A DNA stretch of 64,000 nucleotides from Agelas oroides (lineage: Eukaryota; Porifera; Demospongiae; Agelasida; Agelasidae), in NCBI GenBank assembly GCA_949130485.1, contig OX422183.1, forward strand, positions 186,001-250,000, read 5' to 3'. The notes beneath the pieces were generated by a model, which did no database searches, had not been told where the DNA came from, and saw only the letters and a program-made list of their open reading frames with translations. Both the position numbers and the translations under genes were made by a program. Positions 47,201-57,393 of this stretch are shown here, one piece after another (within the stretch, counting starts at the first letter, position 1; each line of letters starts with the position of its first letter).

Positions 47201-50200
47201 CACGGCGACCCTGGAACAAACACACGAGGAGACGAGATTTTACCAATCTGAATGCTGGTCTTGGCCGGTTGAAGGGAGCGTGGGATCTTGCGACTGGTTC
47301 TGTCTGGATGAACCTCCACTATCACACACCGTAACACAGCAATATCAACATCAGCCAAGACAGCCTGGTGAAGGGAGGGGGAGAGGGGGGGGGGGGGGGA
47401 GGAGGGGGGAGTGGAGGAAGGGAGGAGGGGGGAAAGAGAGGAAGGGAGGAAGGGGGAGGGGGAGAGGAGGAAGGGAGGAAGGGGAGAAGGGAGGGAGTGG
47501 AGGGGGAGAGTGAAATGTTGCCAGGTTGTGGGTAGCTGCAACTTAATTGTTACTGGGTAAAACGATGATGTACATGGATCCGGAGAAGTCACGTTGTGAG
47601 TGGCTACAACTCAATTGCTATCAACAATCTCTGAGGAAGGGATGTAACAAGGAAGGGAAGGAATATAGTGACCATCAAATGCTGTACCTTGCCCTCTGCG
47701 AGGCTGGTGTGTTGCTCGCAGTAGACCTCCTTGTTCTCGAGGAAGAGACACTTGGCCTTGCGGGCACACTGAAAGTGGTAGTTGGCTGTGCACCAGCTTG
47801 CACAACACCCCACGGTCGCACCCACTTCACGACACACATCACAACGCTGGAGGGGAAGAGAACGGCTTGGATTTAAAAAAGCATGTGGTACACTACGATC
47901 AAAAATAACAGGAGGAAGCTAGGGCGTAAACGTGTCTACTAAGTGCCTATGAGCTTCATCTTCAATTGAAAATTCAGCACAATACAGTGCTTTGAATAAT
48001 CTTCGATGTCTACAGGAGACTCCTACAGACATGTGTACTGCTTGAGCTCAAAATTACTGTAGTTAGCAGCCTACCAGTCGCACACCCCTGCTGATGGCTG
48101 CGTGCACACAGCACAGGATCCCAGAGCACTCCTCGTACACCTCTGCCGACCACACGGCACAGTTGACATGCACCCACTCGTCCACTGCACAGGGCAAGAG
48201 CCGCCCAGCCTCCTACAGGACCAGCAACAAGACATCATGAAATGGTGAAACTAGAAGGGGCCAATGGTGGCCTTTAGGACAAGACGTGGTGCTCACCATT
48301 GGCTCTGCGTCTCCCTCCACTGAACACAGTACACACCGTCTACCATCCTCTGTGTGGTGCTGCTCCGGCTCACATCTGCCCAGTGAGTCCCGGGGCATGT
48401 CTTCCTGTACCTGTACACCTGAGGCATAGCAGTGGTCGTGCACGAGCAGTGGGGGCCTGGAGGGAGGGAGGAAGGGGAGGAAAGAGGGAGGGAGGGAGGA
48501 GAGAGGGAGGGAGGAGAGGGGGGAAGGGAAGGTGGGAGGAAGAGAGGAGGGAGGAAGGGAGGGAGAGGGAGGGAGGAGAGGGAGGGAGGGAGAGGAGGAG
48601 AGGTGAAGTACATGTCTTTGGATAAACAAGAGAATGGCAAAATAAATTGTCTTACCAATTGAGCTCCGGTGCCTTCAACTTCTTCTCGTCCTCTCTCCTG
48701 ACTCCTCCCTCCTCACCCTTGTACTCTTCACTCTGTTTTTCTTTTTCTCCCTCCTCTTTGTTAGTGCCTCCCTCAAACCCATCCAGATGGAACCATGGGA
48801 AGTACTGCGCCATTAGCTGGAGACAGAGGGAGGGAGTGAGGGAGAGGGAGTGAGGGAGAGGGAGTGAGAGAAGGAGAGGGAGAGAGAGAGAGGGAGAGTG
48901 AGGGAGAGTGAGGGAGAGAGAGAGAGTTCTTCTACTACTTCAAACCAAAGAGTAAAACATGAGAACGTGGAATGTGGAGGTACATAAATATGAGGTGTAC
49001 TGTCCTGTGTTGGTACCTTGACAAAGTTGGCTCTCATGGTGACGGTGGAGCGATACACCAACGACCCTGGTTTGTGGTCCTTCAGACAGGCTTGCAGTGC
49101 CATGCCCACTTCCCATGCAAACTGCGGCACAGTGGAGAACTGCTGACCGGCCGGCTGCACTCCATGGCCAGGAACATTTAGTGCCGACAACATCTGCAGA
49201 GTACATGTAACTATAGTGATACGCACCTGTAAGTAACTTTAGCTGAAAAGGTGACCATGCAATAGTGGATGTCAAATCCATGATAACAATTGAAATGCTA
49301 CACTTTTAGCTTCATATATAGCACTCTTCTTCACTCTTCTCTAGCATTTTCTGCAGTCCCCAATCAACAATGGTGATAATCCCCCAGTCAAATTTGACTA
49401 TCAAGCTGAGCCTCTTCCAACAGCAGTACGTCATTCTGAGATATATAGTGTACATTACTCAATGATTGCACACAGGGCAAAGAGCCGGTTTGTCTACAAA
49501 GGGTCTGACTGGACTTTGTGTTTTGGAGAGCTCAGTGAACGAATGTTGAAACCATTGTCTAACAGCACGCACAGGTATAAACATGTTATAGACGATGCAT
49601 TCACCATGCACATACCACCTGAAAAACGTCCCAAAACCACTCACAAAACATGCGTGATAATTGAAACATGTCAACATGCATGTTTCATGAATCACGCATG
49701 TAGTTAACCTGAAACTTTCATGAAACATGCATGTATGTAACATGAATGGTTTCAGTGTCTGAAACATCTAGCAGGATGCATGTAACAAATGCATGCCATT
49801 TTGTTAAGGGGATACATCACAGAACATGCACACAGTAATGTGGAAAACTTGCCTCAGTGAATGATGTGTGCATATATTCATTGACAGCCATTCTCCACCC
49901 TGCCTCCCCTCCCTCTGCTCCACGACACAGCCGACAGTGAAACACCACCGACTCCGGCAGGTCTGACAGAATCTCATACTCTTCGTCTACACAAAGTTGA
50001 CAGGAGATCAATTGATGAGAGTCACTCCAGTATAGTGTCTTTAAACACAATATGCCAGCCTTCAGCTAGCCTCGTACCCAGGCTCACTCTCAGAGGAAAT
50101 GAGCCTGGGAACGAGGCTAGCCTTCAGCAACACAGCTATAGTAAGGAACAAGGAAAAACGAATTGCTACTGAAGGAAAAAACAAATTGCATGACTTTATT

Positions 50201-53200
50201 GGTTTTAAAGATGGTGGTTTTACCTGACATGTCCTCACACCTGGCATGTACCCAGTGATCACAGCGGCCACACTGCACCATCTGCAAAAGATGGTTAAGA
50301 CTTAAGAGGCGATTAGTAGCTAGGTTGAGGAAGATTCTCAAGAAGGGTGGAAGTTGCGTGTTTAACGAGCAACATCTTGTGCAAGTGTGCTTTGCATACT
50401 CCCAGGAGAACCTGAGATGTGTTTTCCTGACAAAGAACTGAAGTGCAAAGGGTGTTGAGATCTGGCAAGTATGAAACTCCTCCCTCCCAAATGAACCCCT
50501 CGATGGAAGGTTATGAAATGAAGCCAACCTTAGAGTCATAGTCACTGTCAGAGTAGCACTCTCCGCACACAGGACAGTAGTTTCCTGGGAGGAGAACAAG
50601 ACAGAAAGATCAACAGCTCACCTCACCACTTGGGAACAAGACTAGCCAGCGTACCTCTCTCTTTCAGCTGGTGGCAGTCTACACAGTAGGTGAAATCATC
50701 CCTCCACTGCGTACCTGCAATCTGTTACCATCGACAGATGAAACAGGCCAAAGGGGACGGAGAAGAAAAGGGAAGAAGGAGTCAATCAACACAGATGAAA
50801 CCTCGCAGTCCCGATCGGCGTACCTTGCCGGGTGAGGAAGACTTGCAACTGAGACATGCGGTGCAGTCCACACATTTCCATCTTCCACAGACGTTGGTAG
50901 ATTGATGGTCACTCAGACAGCCCGGGTGGAACCAACGCCCACACACCACACAACACACACACTGGAGAGAGAGGGGGAAGAATAGCAGGTGAGGAACGAT
51001 TTAGACTATTGTGAAATGAGGTGAACGCACGTTATCTCCAAGGCCACACACACCACATGTGATACAGAGAGGGCAGGTGTAGGGCTCTGTCCCTGTCACA
51101 CCAGCGCAAAATGTATGAAAGGGCTGGCAACAGACCACACATCGCAACATCTGCAGAGAGCAGAAGGAGGTCAACTCCAAGTGGAATTTACTAGCAACGA
51201 GTTACAACAACCAGAACTGTTCCCTTCCCTCACAGCGCTTACCTTTGGTCTGCCGGCACTGCCACACTTTCTGCAGACAGGAGGTCTGGGAGCTGTGGAG
51301 TTGGAGGAGTAGACAGGGAACCCAGATATGTCTGGCTCAGGCTGCAGTGGTGAGACAAGAGAGGGGAGAGGAAGGGTCACTCTTCATGTGCATGGCTGCT
51401 CAACCCTGGTCACTATTTGTGTGCCGTGGAAGGCAACAACACAGGAAAGAGTTTGCACAAGAAGTGAGGAGGGGAAAACGCAGTTTAATATCATGAAGCT
51501 CCATTTCAAACACGGTTGCTGAGTCAACTAAGCCATATTACACACTCAATTCCAACCAGTGACGGAACCCTGCCCAGCTCAGTCAGTCTTACCAGCCAGT
51601 GCAGGTGCAGCACAGGCTTGTCTGCGTCCTTCCCCTTCATCAGGCCTCGAGCTGGACCAAGACCAAACTTTCTTGGACGAATAGGGCTGGCCTGCAACAT
51701 GCGGCCTGCCTCCAACCCCTCTGCTGTAGATGTTTGTTGCTGCTTGCTAGTTGGGAGGGATATGCCATCTGAGGAGACAGAGGGGAGACAAGAGTTACAC
51801 TCATGTTTCTGACATGGAAGCAAGCATATAACATACTGTACCTGGCAGGTATCGCTTTGGCTTCTTAGGGATGGTCTGTTTCAGAGGCATATCCCGAATC
51901 AAGTTATGGCATTTGCGGTGGCTGGAGGAAAAAGATGGAAGGAGGGAAGGAGAGGAGATGGAGGGAGGGAAGGAGAGGAGATGGAGGGAGGGAAGGAGAG
52001 GAGATGGAGGGAGAGGAGAGAGAAGAGATGGAAGGAGGGAGAGAGAGGAGATGAAGGGAGGGAAGGAGAAGAGATGGAGGGAGAGAGAAGAGAAGGAGGG
52101 AGGGAGAGGAGATGGAGGGAGAGAGAGGAGATGGAGGGAGGGAGAGGAGATGGAGGTAGGGAAGGAGAGGAGATGGAGGGAGAGGAGATGGAAGAAGGAA
52201 GAGAGAGATTGAAGGGAAAGGTAATCTATGCAAGGGTAGACTCAACCCCAGACACATTCTTTCACTGCACACCCCGTGACCCACTGAAAGAATAGCGTCT
52301 GGACAAACAGTGGTCAGCAACTGTAGGTATTAGCTGCATAAGCCAAGGCACATATTGCAAGTGGCCATCTGCAATGACAACTTTCCTATAGCTAGTGAAA
52401 GTGTCCAGACCCACTTTCTCAATGGACAAAGAGCAGGAGAGATAATCTATGACCACAAACTTACACGCAAGGTTAGGTCTGCGGACAAGACTACAGTACT
52501 GTGACTATGAATACACACGGTGATGACTGACAACTTACATACAAGCTTGCTTCTTCACACCTGGGCCTCCAAACTTCTTCTTATCTCTGCAGCAGTAACA
52601 TAAGAGTGACTCACACACACACACACACACAAGGTCTCACTTGGAAACCTTGAACTGATCACCGAGCCTCTATGGAAGCTTGTATGATTACGTAGCTACC
52701 TCATGCATATCACTAATACTGTTTAACCTCCTCCAGTCAGATTCCAACATGGCTATCTCCCACAGGGACAGCCACTCAACAGACGAGGACATGCACTACA
52801 GTATTGTACACTTCACACATTTCAATTTGACTCCTCAGCCACCCCAACACTTCAATCCCCTCCTCCTACTCACTTGCAGTTGCTGCACTTTCCACAGTCG
52901 TCAGCCCGGAGACAGGCAGGACACTCCATGCATCGGACACCTCTCTTCCGCAGAGGAGACTCCATCTCCGAGAGAAGCGGCACTGGTCGCTTTGGGACCT
53001 TTGGACGCTTGGTTCGACGTACTTCTTCTTCTTCAGTCCATTCCTCCCCTCCGTCCTCATCCACACTTATCTCCATGCCTGAATCTACAAAGGTTTTTGC
53101 ACACTCACACTACACTACTCTAATTAGTGCCCACCACCGACTCCTCACCTTCCTCATCTCTCTGCTCTTGCTTGATAACCGGACCTCTCTCCCCTTCCCC

Positions 53201-53712
53201 ACCATCTTCTCTCCTCAACATCTCCTTCAGTCGATGGTACTCTCTCAAAATCTCTTGCACAAGGAACCCAGAGAAAACTTCCTCCTAGAACAGTAACAGG
53301 TGACCGGAGATCACACGCTTACTTGAACACGAAAGCGCGGGCTATACACTCACCTCGTCATCCGAACTTCCGAACGCCTCCCTGAACGACTTGACGGCTG
53401 TAAACCCATTCTGCCATCTGGCAGCATGCCTAAGTGCCTTCACCTTCGCCTTGAGGGCACGCCTCTCGGTGTTGCTTGGAAGTAGCGCGCGCCGAGCAAA
53501 GTACTTCCTAGTTGAGTGCTGGAGCTCCGTCTGTGAAACGAGTGAAGGAAGTCGTTAATCACCACAAGAGAACAAACGGTGTGAGGAGGGGAACTATTCA
53601 ATTCACAAGTAGATGGCACTTTCCACAGACAGGGGACTATCTAGCGACTCCAATCTCGAGATCTAGACACCAGTCAACTTACAGCGGCAGTGGGAACTTT
53701 CAACTTGGGCAT
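41300..53712 (-). CDS. KMT2A/B-type (MLL/trithorax) histone H3K4 methyltransferase
   Basis: Read on the minus strand: start 53712 ([10 protein letters not shown], exon 53683-53712), basic and acidic exons at 53351-53530 and 53149-53293, CXXC zinc finger ([16 protein letters not shown] ... KCSNCK, then [14 protein letters not shown] near 52560), RKCHNLIR (about 51900), three PHD fingers (51150 to 49850; [47 protein letters not shown]), an extended PHD ([25 protein letters not shown]; 48213-47690), FYRN ([12 protein letters not shown], from 45987), FYRC ([16 protein letters not shown], 43784-43921) and SET (exons 42921-43134, 42699-42794, 42236-42303, 41300-41405; [42 protein letters not shown]), stop at 41300-41302. 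The CXXC domain places it with KMT2A/B. By my exon count it is about 1,350 residues, far shorter than vertebrate relatives. Known role: nuclear H3K4 methylation with WDR5/RbBP5/ASH2L partners. Confidence 0.9.
41526..41922. mobile_element. MITE, TAGCCTCG family, in last KMT2 intron
   Basis: 397 bp with ends TAGCCTCGTTCCTAGGC and GCCTGGGAACGAGGCTA, flanked by a perfect 8-bp duplication CCAAATCC (41518-41525, 41923-41930). It shares internal sequence with 7759-8122. Confidence 0.9.
42329..42437. mobile_element. 109-bp MITE, TAGCCTCG family, in KMT2 intron
   Basis: Arms TAAGCGTCGTACCCAGGCC and inverse around a short A/T-rich centre. Lies between the SET exons at 42236-42303 and 42699-42794. Confidence 0.65.
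45983..47220. repeat. 51-bp satellite made of a KMT2 3' splice site
   Basis: About 24 units of 51 bp (a few shorter) fill the KMT2 intron before the FYRN exon. On the coding strand each unit contains TGTTTGTTCCAG|GGTCGC, the same acceptor and exon edge as the true splice site at 45987/45988. The 51-bp period keeps several frames open on both strands (17-residue repeats), which I take as a by-product. Confidence 0.9.
47371..47512. repeat. Polypyrimidine tract (coding strand) abutting a KMT2 acceptor
   Basis: About 140 nt of C/T on the minus strand, ending CCTTCACCAG at the exon that precedes FYRN. Confidence 0.85.
48455..48603. repeat. Polypyrimidine tract abutting a KMT2 acceptor
   Basis: About 150 nt of CCCT-rich minus strand ending CCTCCCTCCAG next to the exon at 48297-48453. 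Confidence 0.85.
48828..48926. repeat. Polypyrimidine tract abutting a KMT2 acceptor
   Basis: CACTCCCT-type repeats ending CTCTGTCTCCAG before the exon that starts LMAQYFPWF. Confidence 0.85.
50066..50119. mobile_element. 54-bp micro-MITE of the TAGCCTCG family
   Basis: Just two arms (CTAGCCTCGTACCCAGGCTC and inverse) with a loop of about 15 bases, flanked by a perfect 8-bp duplication GCCTTCAG (50058-50065 and 50120-50127). It lies in a KMT2 intron. Confidence 0.85.
51930..52210. repeat. Polypyrimidine tract abutting a KMT2 acceptor
   Basis: About 280 nt of CTCC/CCAT-type repeat on the coding strand, ending in TTTTTCCTCCAG before the exon encoding RKCHNLIR. Confidence 0.85.
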
Positions 53713-54047
53713 CGCGGTCTCATCTAGGGGGCTAAGCTTTTAGGCTTTTGCTGGCCTGAGCTGGTCGCCATTCCGCCAAAATTAGCTCACGTGCGACGAG
53801 CCATTTGCGAGGAAGCAATCGAGTAGGGAATTCCCCCTCGTACTAAACCTTTGGGATAATTTGTTTGTTGCGCGTGTGCGGGGGATGACCCAGGGACTGA
53901 CCCCGCATGCCCGGGGACTGCCAGAGACTGGGGACTTCTTCGCTGACGCGGCGTTATATAGCAGTTATAGCAGAATGTATCTGAGAAGAAAACACCTATT
54001 TAGTTGCTGCTCTCCATTCAAACAAGAAAGATATCGAGTTTGCAAGA
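53713..54047. promoter_or_regulatory. Divergent promoter region between KMT2 and the Ig receptor
   Basis: Only 335 bp separate the two start codons, which point away from each other. The region is GC- and CpG-rich relative to its surroundings. A TTATATAG sequence at 53954-53961 lies about 90 bp before the Ig receptor ATG. Shared regulation is inferred. Confidence 0.5.
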
Positions 54048-56810
54048 ATGTCTGTTCTATTGCTGTTGCTGGCGGTGCTTGCAGTGCTTGTATGTGCAAC
54101 TGCAGGTACGCAGTGTAGCTGAGCGACTGCAGTGTGCGTCCTTTGCGTCGTTGAATGTATCATTGTATTCTTCCTCCTTCACAGGGAGCCTGATAGTCCA
54201 ACCGCTAGGCACAATTCGAAGAACCGAGGGGGAAGCGTTGCGGATCACCTGCACACACCGTGGGAGTGGTGCAGGGGAGTGGAGATGGATTGGTCCGGCC
54301 GTCCCGCGCCGAGCAAGTGTCACGCGAGAACCAAATAGATCTAGATCTAGACTGCATTTCAGTGCACTAAGTGAAGAGGACAACGGAACCTACGTCTGCT
54401 TGTTCGCCAACGAAGCGGCAACCATGGAGATCATAGTGCAGAGTAAGTGTGTGTAGGTACAGTGTAGTGTGTGTACAGTTGTCAACCTAGCTACAGAGCA
54501 AAGGGTCTGGTGACGCAAGATTCATTTCCACAAGCAGTTTTTAGGTAGTGAAAAGGCTAGAATCCTTGGTCTTGGAGGGGAGTGCTTTAGCCTCTCCTCT
54601 CACTCTCACCCATGCAGGGAACCCCAGATTTTTGAATGTCTCTAAACAGCAAAACGTAACAGAAAACACGACTGGGTTTATCCTGTGTCCCGTGGAACGT
54701 GGGTATCCTAAGGCCACGGTTACATGGTGCAAGAATGGGCATACTGTCTCCAGTCCCCGGATCAATGTGACACATGAGGGTCTGCGGATAGCCAATGTGG
54801 AGCCGGAGGATGCTGCTAACTACACCTGTTCTTTGTGCCGAAGTGGATGGGGATGTGTTTCTGTTACAATTGCAGTACAAGTGCTCAGTGGAGCCACAGG
54901 AGGTGAGTGTATGCAGTTTGTAATGGTGCACAAGTTATGTTTACTGCATACAGCAGTTTATACCACCTCTCCTCTTCTCCCCTCTTCTCCCCTCCCCTAC
55001 CCTCTCCAGAACCTCCACAAGTTGCTATTTCTGCACCATCCATCATCAACCATACTGATTCACTAAATCTGAACTGCACCGTGCAGGCAGGCACCGCGCC
55101 AGTGTCGGTGGAGTGGAGCACTCCTCGTGGTACCTTCCCGACCAACAGCCAATCCATCCTTACTCTACCCCCTGGCAGCTACTCTTCTGGAGAGTACAGC
55201 TGTTCTGCTAGCAATATGTACGGGTCCACCTCAAAGACAGTTCATGTGAATGTCACAGTTCCTCCGCTCCCTCCCTCCAAGAACTGGCCGACCCAAACTG
55301 CACACGAGAATGATACTGTGATGCTGCAGTGTCAGATTGACCGCCATGCTAACCCTGCGCCCAGTTACACATGGAGACGACTGCCAGAGGGTGGAACACC
55401 ACCTGTTCTCATCCTGTCACAAGGACGCTTCCAGCTTACCTTGGACCACCAACTACGAATTAGTTTAGTGAGGAAGGAGGATGAAGGGTTGTATGAGTGC
55501 ATTGTTGAGAATTCTCTCGGCCGAAGCGTACAGGTAGTCCAACTGCAACTGGAGACTCCAAACACACCACCCACACCCACAACAGGTATGTTGTTCATTC
55601 TCTCCATTCTCTCGATTTTGTCTGTTAGTTTGTATTAGCTGTCCACTTGAGTAACAGTTCATAATGTTAGTGGAGTGTAAATTTTTCAAATTTTGGCTTG
55701 AATGTGACCCTTCTCTCCATATGTTTCCAGGTGTTCCAACACCCAGCCCATTTGTAGAGCCATTGCGTCTGATGACCAGGCAGTGTTCCCGTCAACAGGT
55801 ATGAAAACAAAACAAGCATTCCTTCGTTACTTCCTGTTATTGCAAAGCCTTATTTACAAAGAATGCCAACATTGTTGGAGTGTGCTGTGTGGTTCCCAAC
55901 ACGACACGTGCATGTTACGTCTAAGTGCTCCTCTATGTGCTCCTAACATGGCTAGTCAGAGCTCTGCCTTACCATGACAAGCCATACAAGCACTTGTTTC
56001 CTGTTGTTCACAGGTGGAAGACCTCACACGACAACTGACCAGATATCTGAACCAGCTGTGTAACTGCTCAGTGACCATCTCCAGTGTGTCTCTCTCCTGC
56101 AATGGAGATGGTACGGGTGTTTACACAGCCAATGTGATTGTTCGGCAGTCACTGATTGTACAGTTGTACAGAGATGTGAACGCTGGCCTGGTGCCAGGGT
56201 TCTGTGGGACTGAGAGGTGTCCGGTGGAAGAGCCAGGAGACTCAGGGCTGCTGGCGGCCATTGTTGTGCTGGGTGTAGTGATCTGCATTGCAGTTGTCGT
56301 CACTTTCTTCATTATGTGCTACTGCATGTGAGTCTGTCTGTCTGTCCGTCTTCCTGTCTGTCTGTCCGTCTGTCTGTCAGTCTGTCAGTCTGTCTGTCTG
56401 GGGTTGTTACTCATGCACCTCAGTCTGTCTATGTGTCTGTGTGTGTGGGTTGCATTTAAGTGTAGAAGCATGCAGCATGCAGCCTTGCATAACTCCAGCT
56501 TCCCATGTGGTTTGTCTACAAAGATACACTAGCTGTTATATTATTTTTAGTTATGTTTGCAATGGTGACTGAACCCCTGGGGAACCCCTGCTATCACACA
56601 AAACTGAAAGTAGCTGTGTGGGCACACTAGGGACTTTTATGAATATGTAATCACCAATTAATTAAGTCAGGTATGTGAGGTATTTCCTGTTTCCTTTACA
56701 GCAAACAACGCAGGTCAAATGTGAAAGATGGCCAGAGCAGAGATCCACAAGACACCAGTTCACAAGACTCTCGGGTCTACGACTATCCTAGAACTCATTT
56801 TGCGGCCTAG
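54048..56810 (+). CDS. Four-Ig-domain single-pass membrane receptor
   Basis: Exons 54048-54105, 54185-54442, 54618-54902, 55010-55585, 55731-55798, 56014-56327, 56702-56810 join in frame to 555 residues. Exon 1 is a signal peptide (MSVLLLLLAVLAVLV). Ig domain 1 has ITCTH and EEDNGTYVC, Ig 2 FILCPV and EDAANYTC, Ig 3 LNCTV and SGEYSCSA, Ig 4 MLQCQI and DEGLYEC. A Pro/Thr hinge, a Cys-bearing membrane-proximal domain of about 75 residues and one transmembrane helix (AAIVVLGVVICIAVVVTFF) follow. The cytoplasmic tail is short and basic, with DSRVYDYP as a possible tyrosine site. The introns between Ig exons are phase 1, as usual for Ig modules. Cell adhesion or recognition is a family-level guess. 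I do not recognise an orthologue. Confidence 0.85.
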
Positions 56811-57122
56811 GCACATGCAGGGTACTAGCAACATCATTTCCACTTGATCATATCTCCTTATGCACATGAACTGCACTGCAGAATAATTTATATTATACAC
56901 ACGTGTGTATTGTGTGGTCTTTTGTATTGTGCTGTACAAATCTATGTTTTATAAATTATACCTATTGTAGCTTTTATCATTCAATTCTGAAGTACTAGTT
57001 ATATAAAATTTTGATCTATATAATATTATATAAGAAGTATAAGCTCAGTCTGGAGTGATCTCTTTGTTGTGTACATATGGTTGGTGGGTATAGACTGTGT
57101 GTGTGTTGTGTGTTGTGTGTGT
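56811..57122. other. 3' flank between convergent genes
   Basis: About 310 bp, A/T-rich, between the Ig receptor stop and the end of the phosphatase-like gene. No feature beyond probable 3' UTRs. Confidence 0.5.
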
Positions 57123-57335
57123 TCAGTACAGCAGTTGTGTGGACATGCTCTCACTGTCACCAGCCTCCTCCTCCTCTGTGTGCTGGGGAGTGGGCCGCTC
57201 TGCCCCCCTCCTCCTCCCCTCACCACCTGCAGTGATAGTAGCAATCATGTAATAGTATTGTAATAGTGGTCGTATGATGTGTATAAATGGCTTCCTTCCT
57301 ACATATGGATAAGCATAACCGTGTGTGTTGTGTGT

Positions 57336-57393
<58 letters not shown>

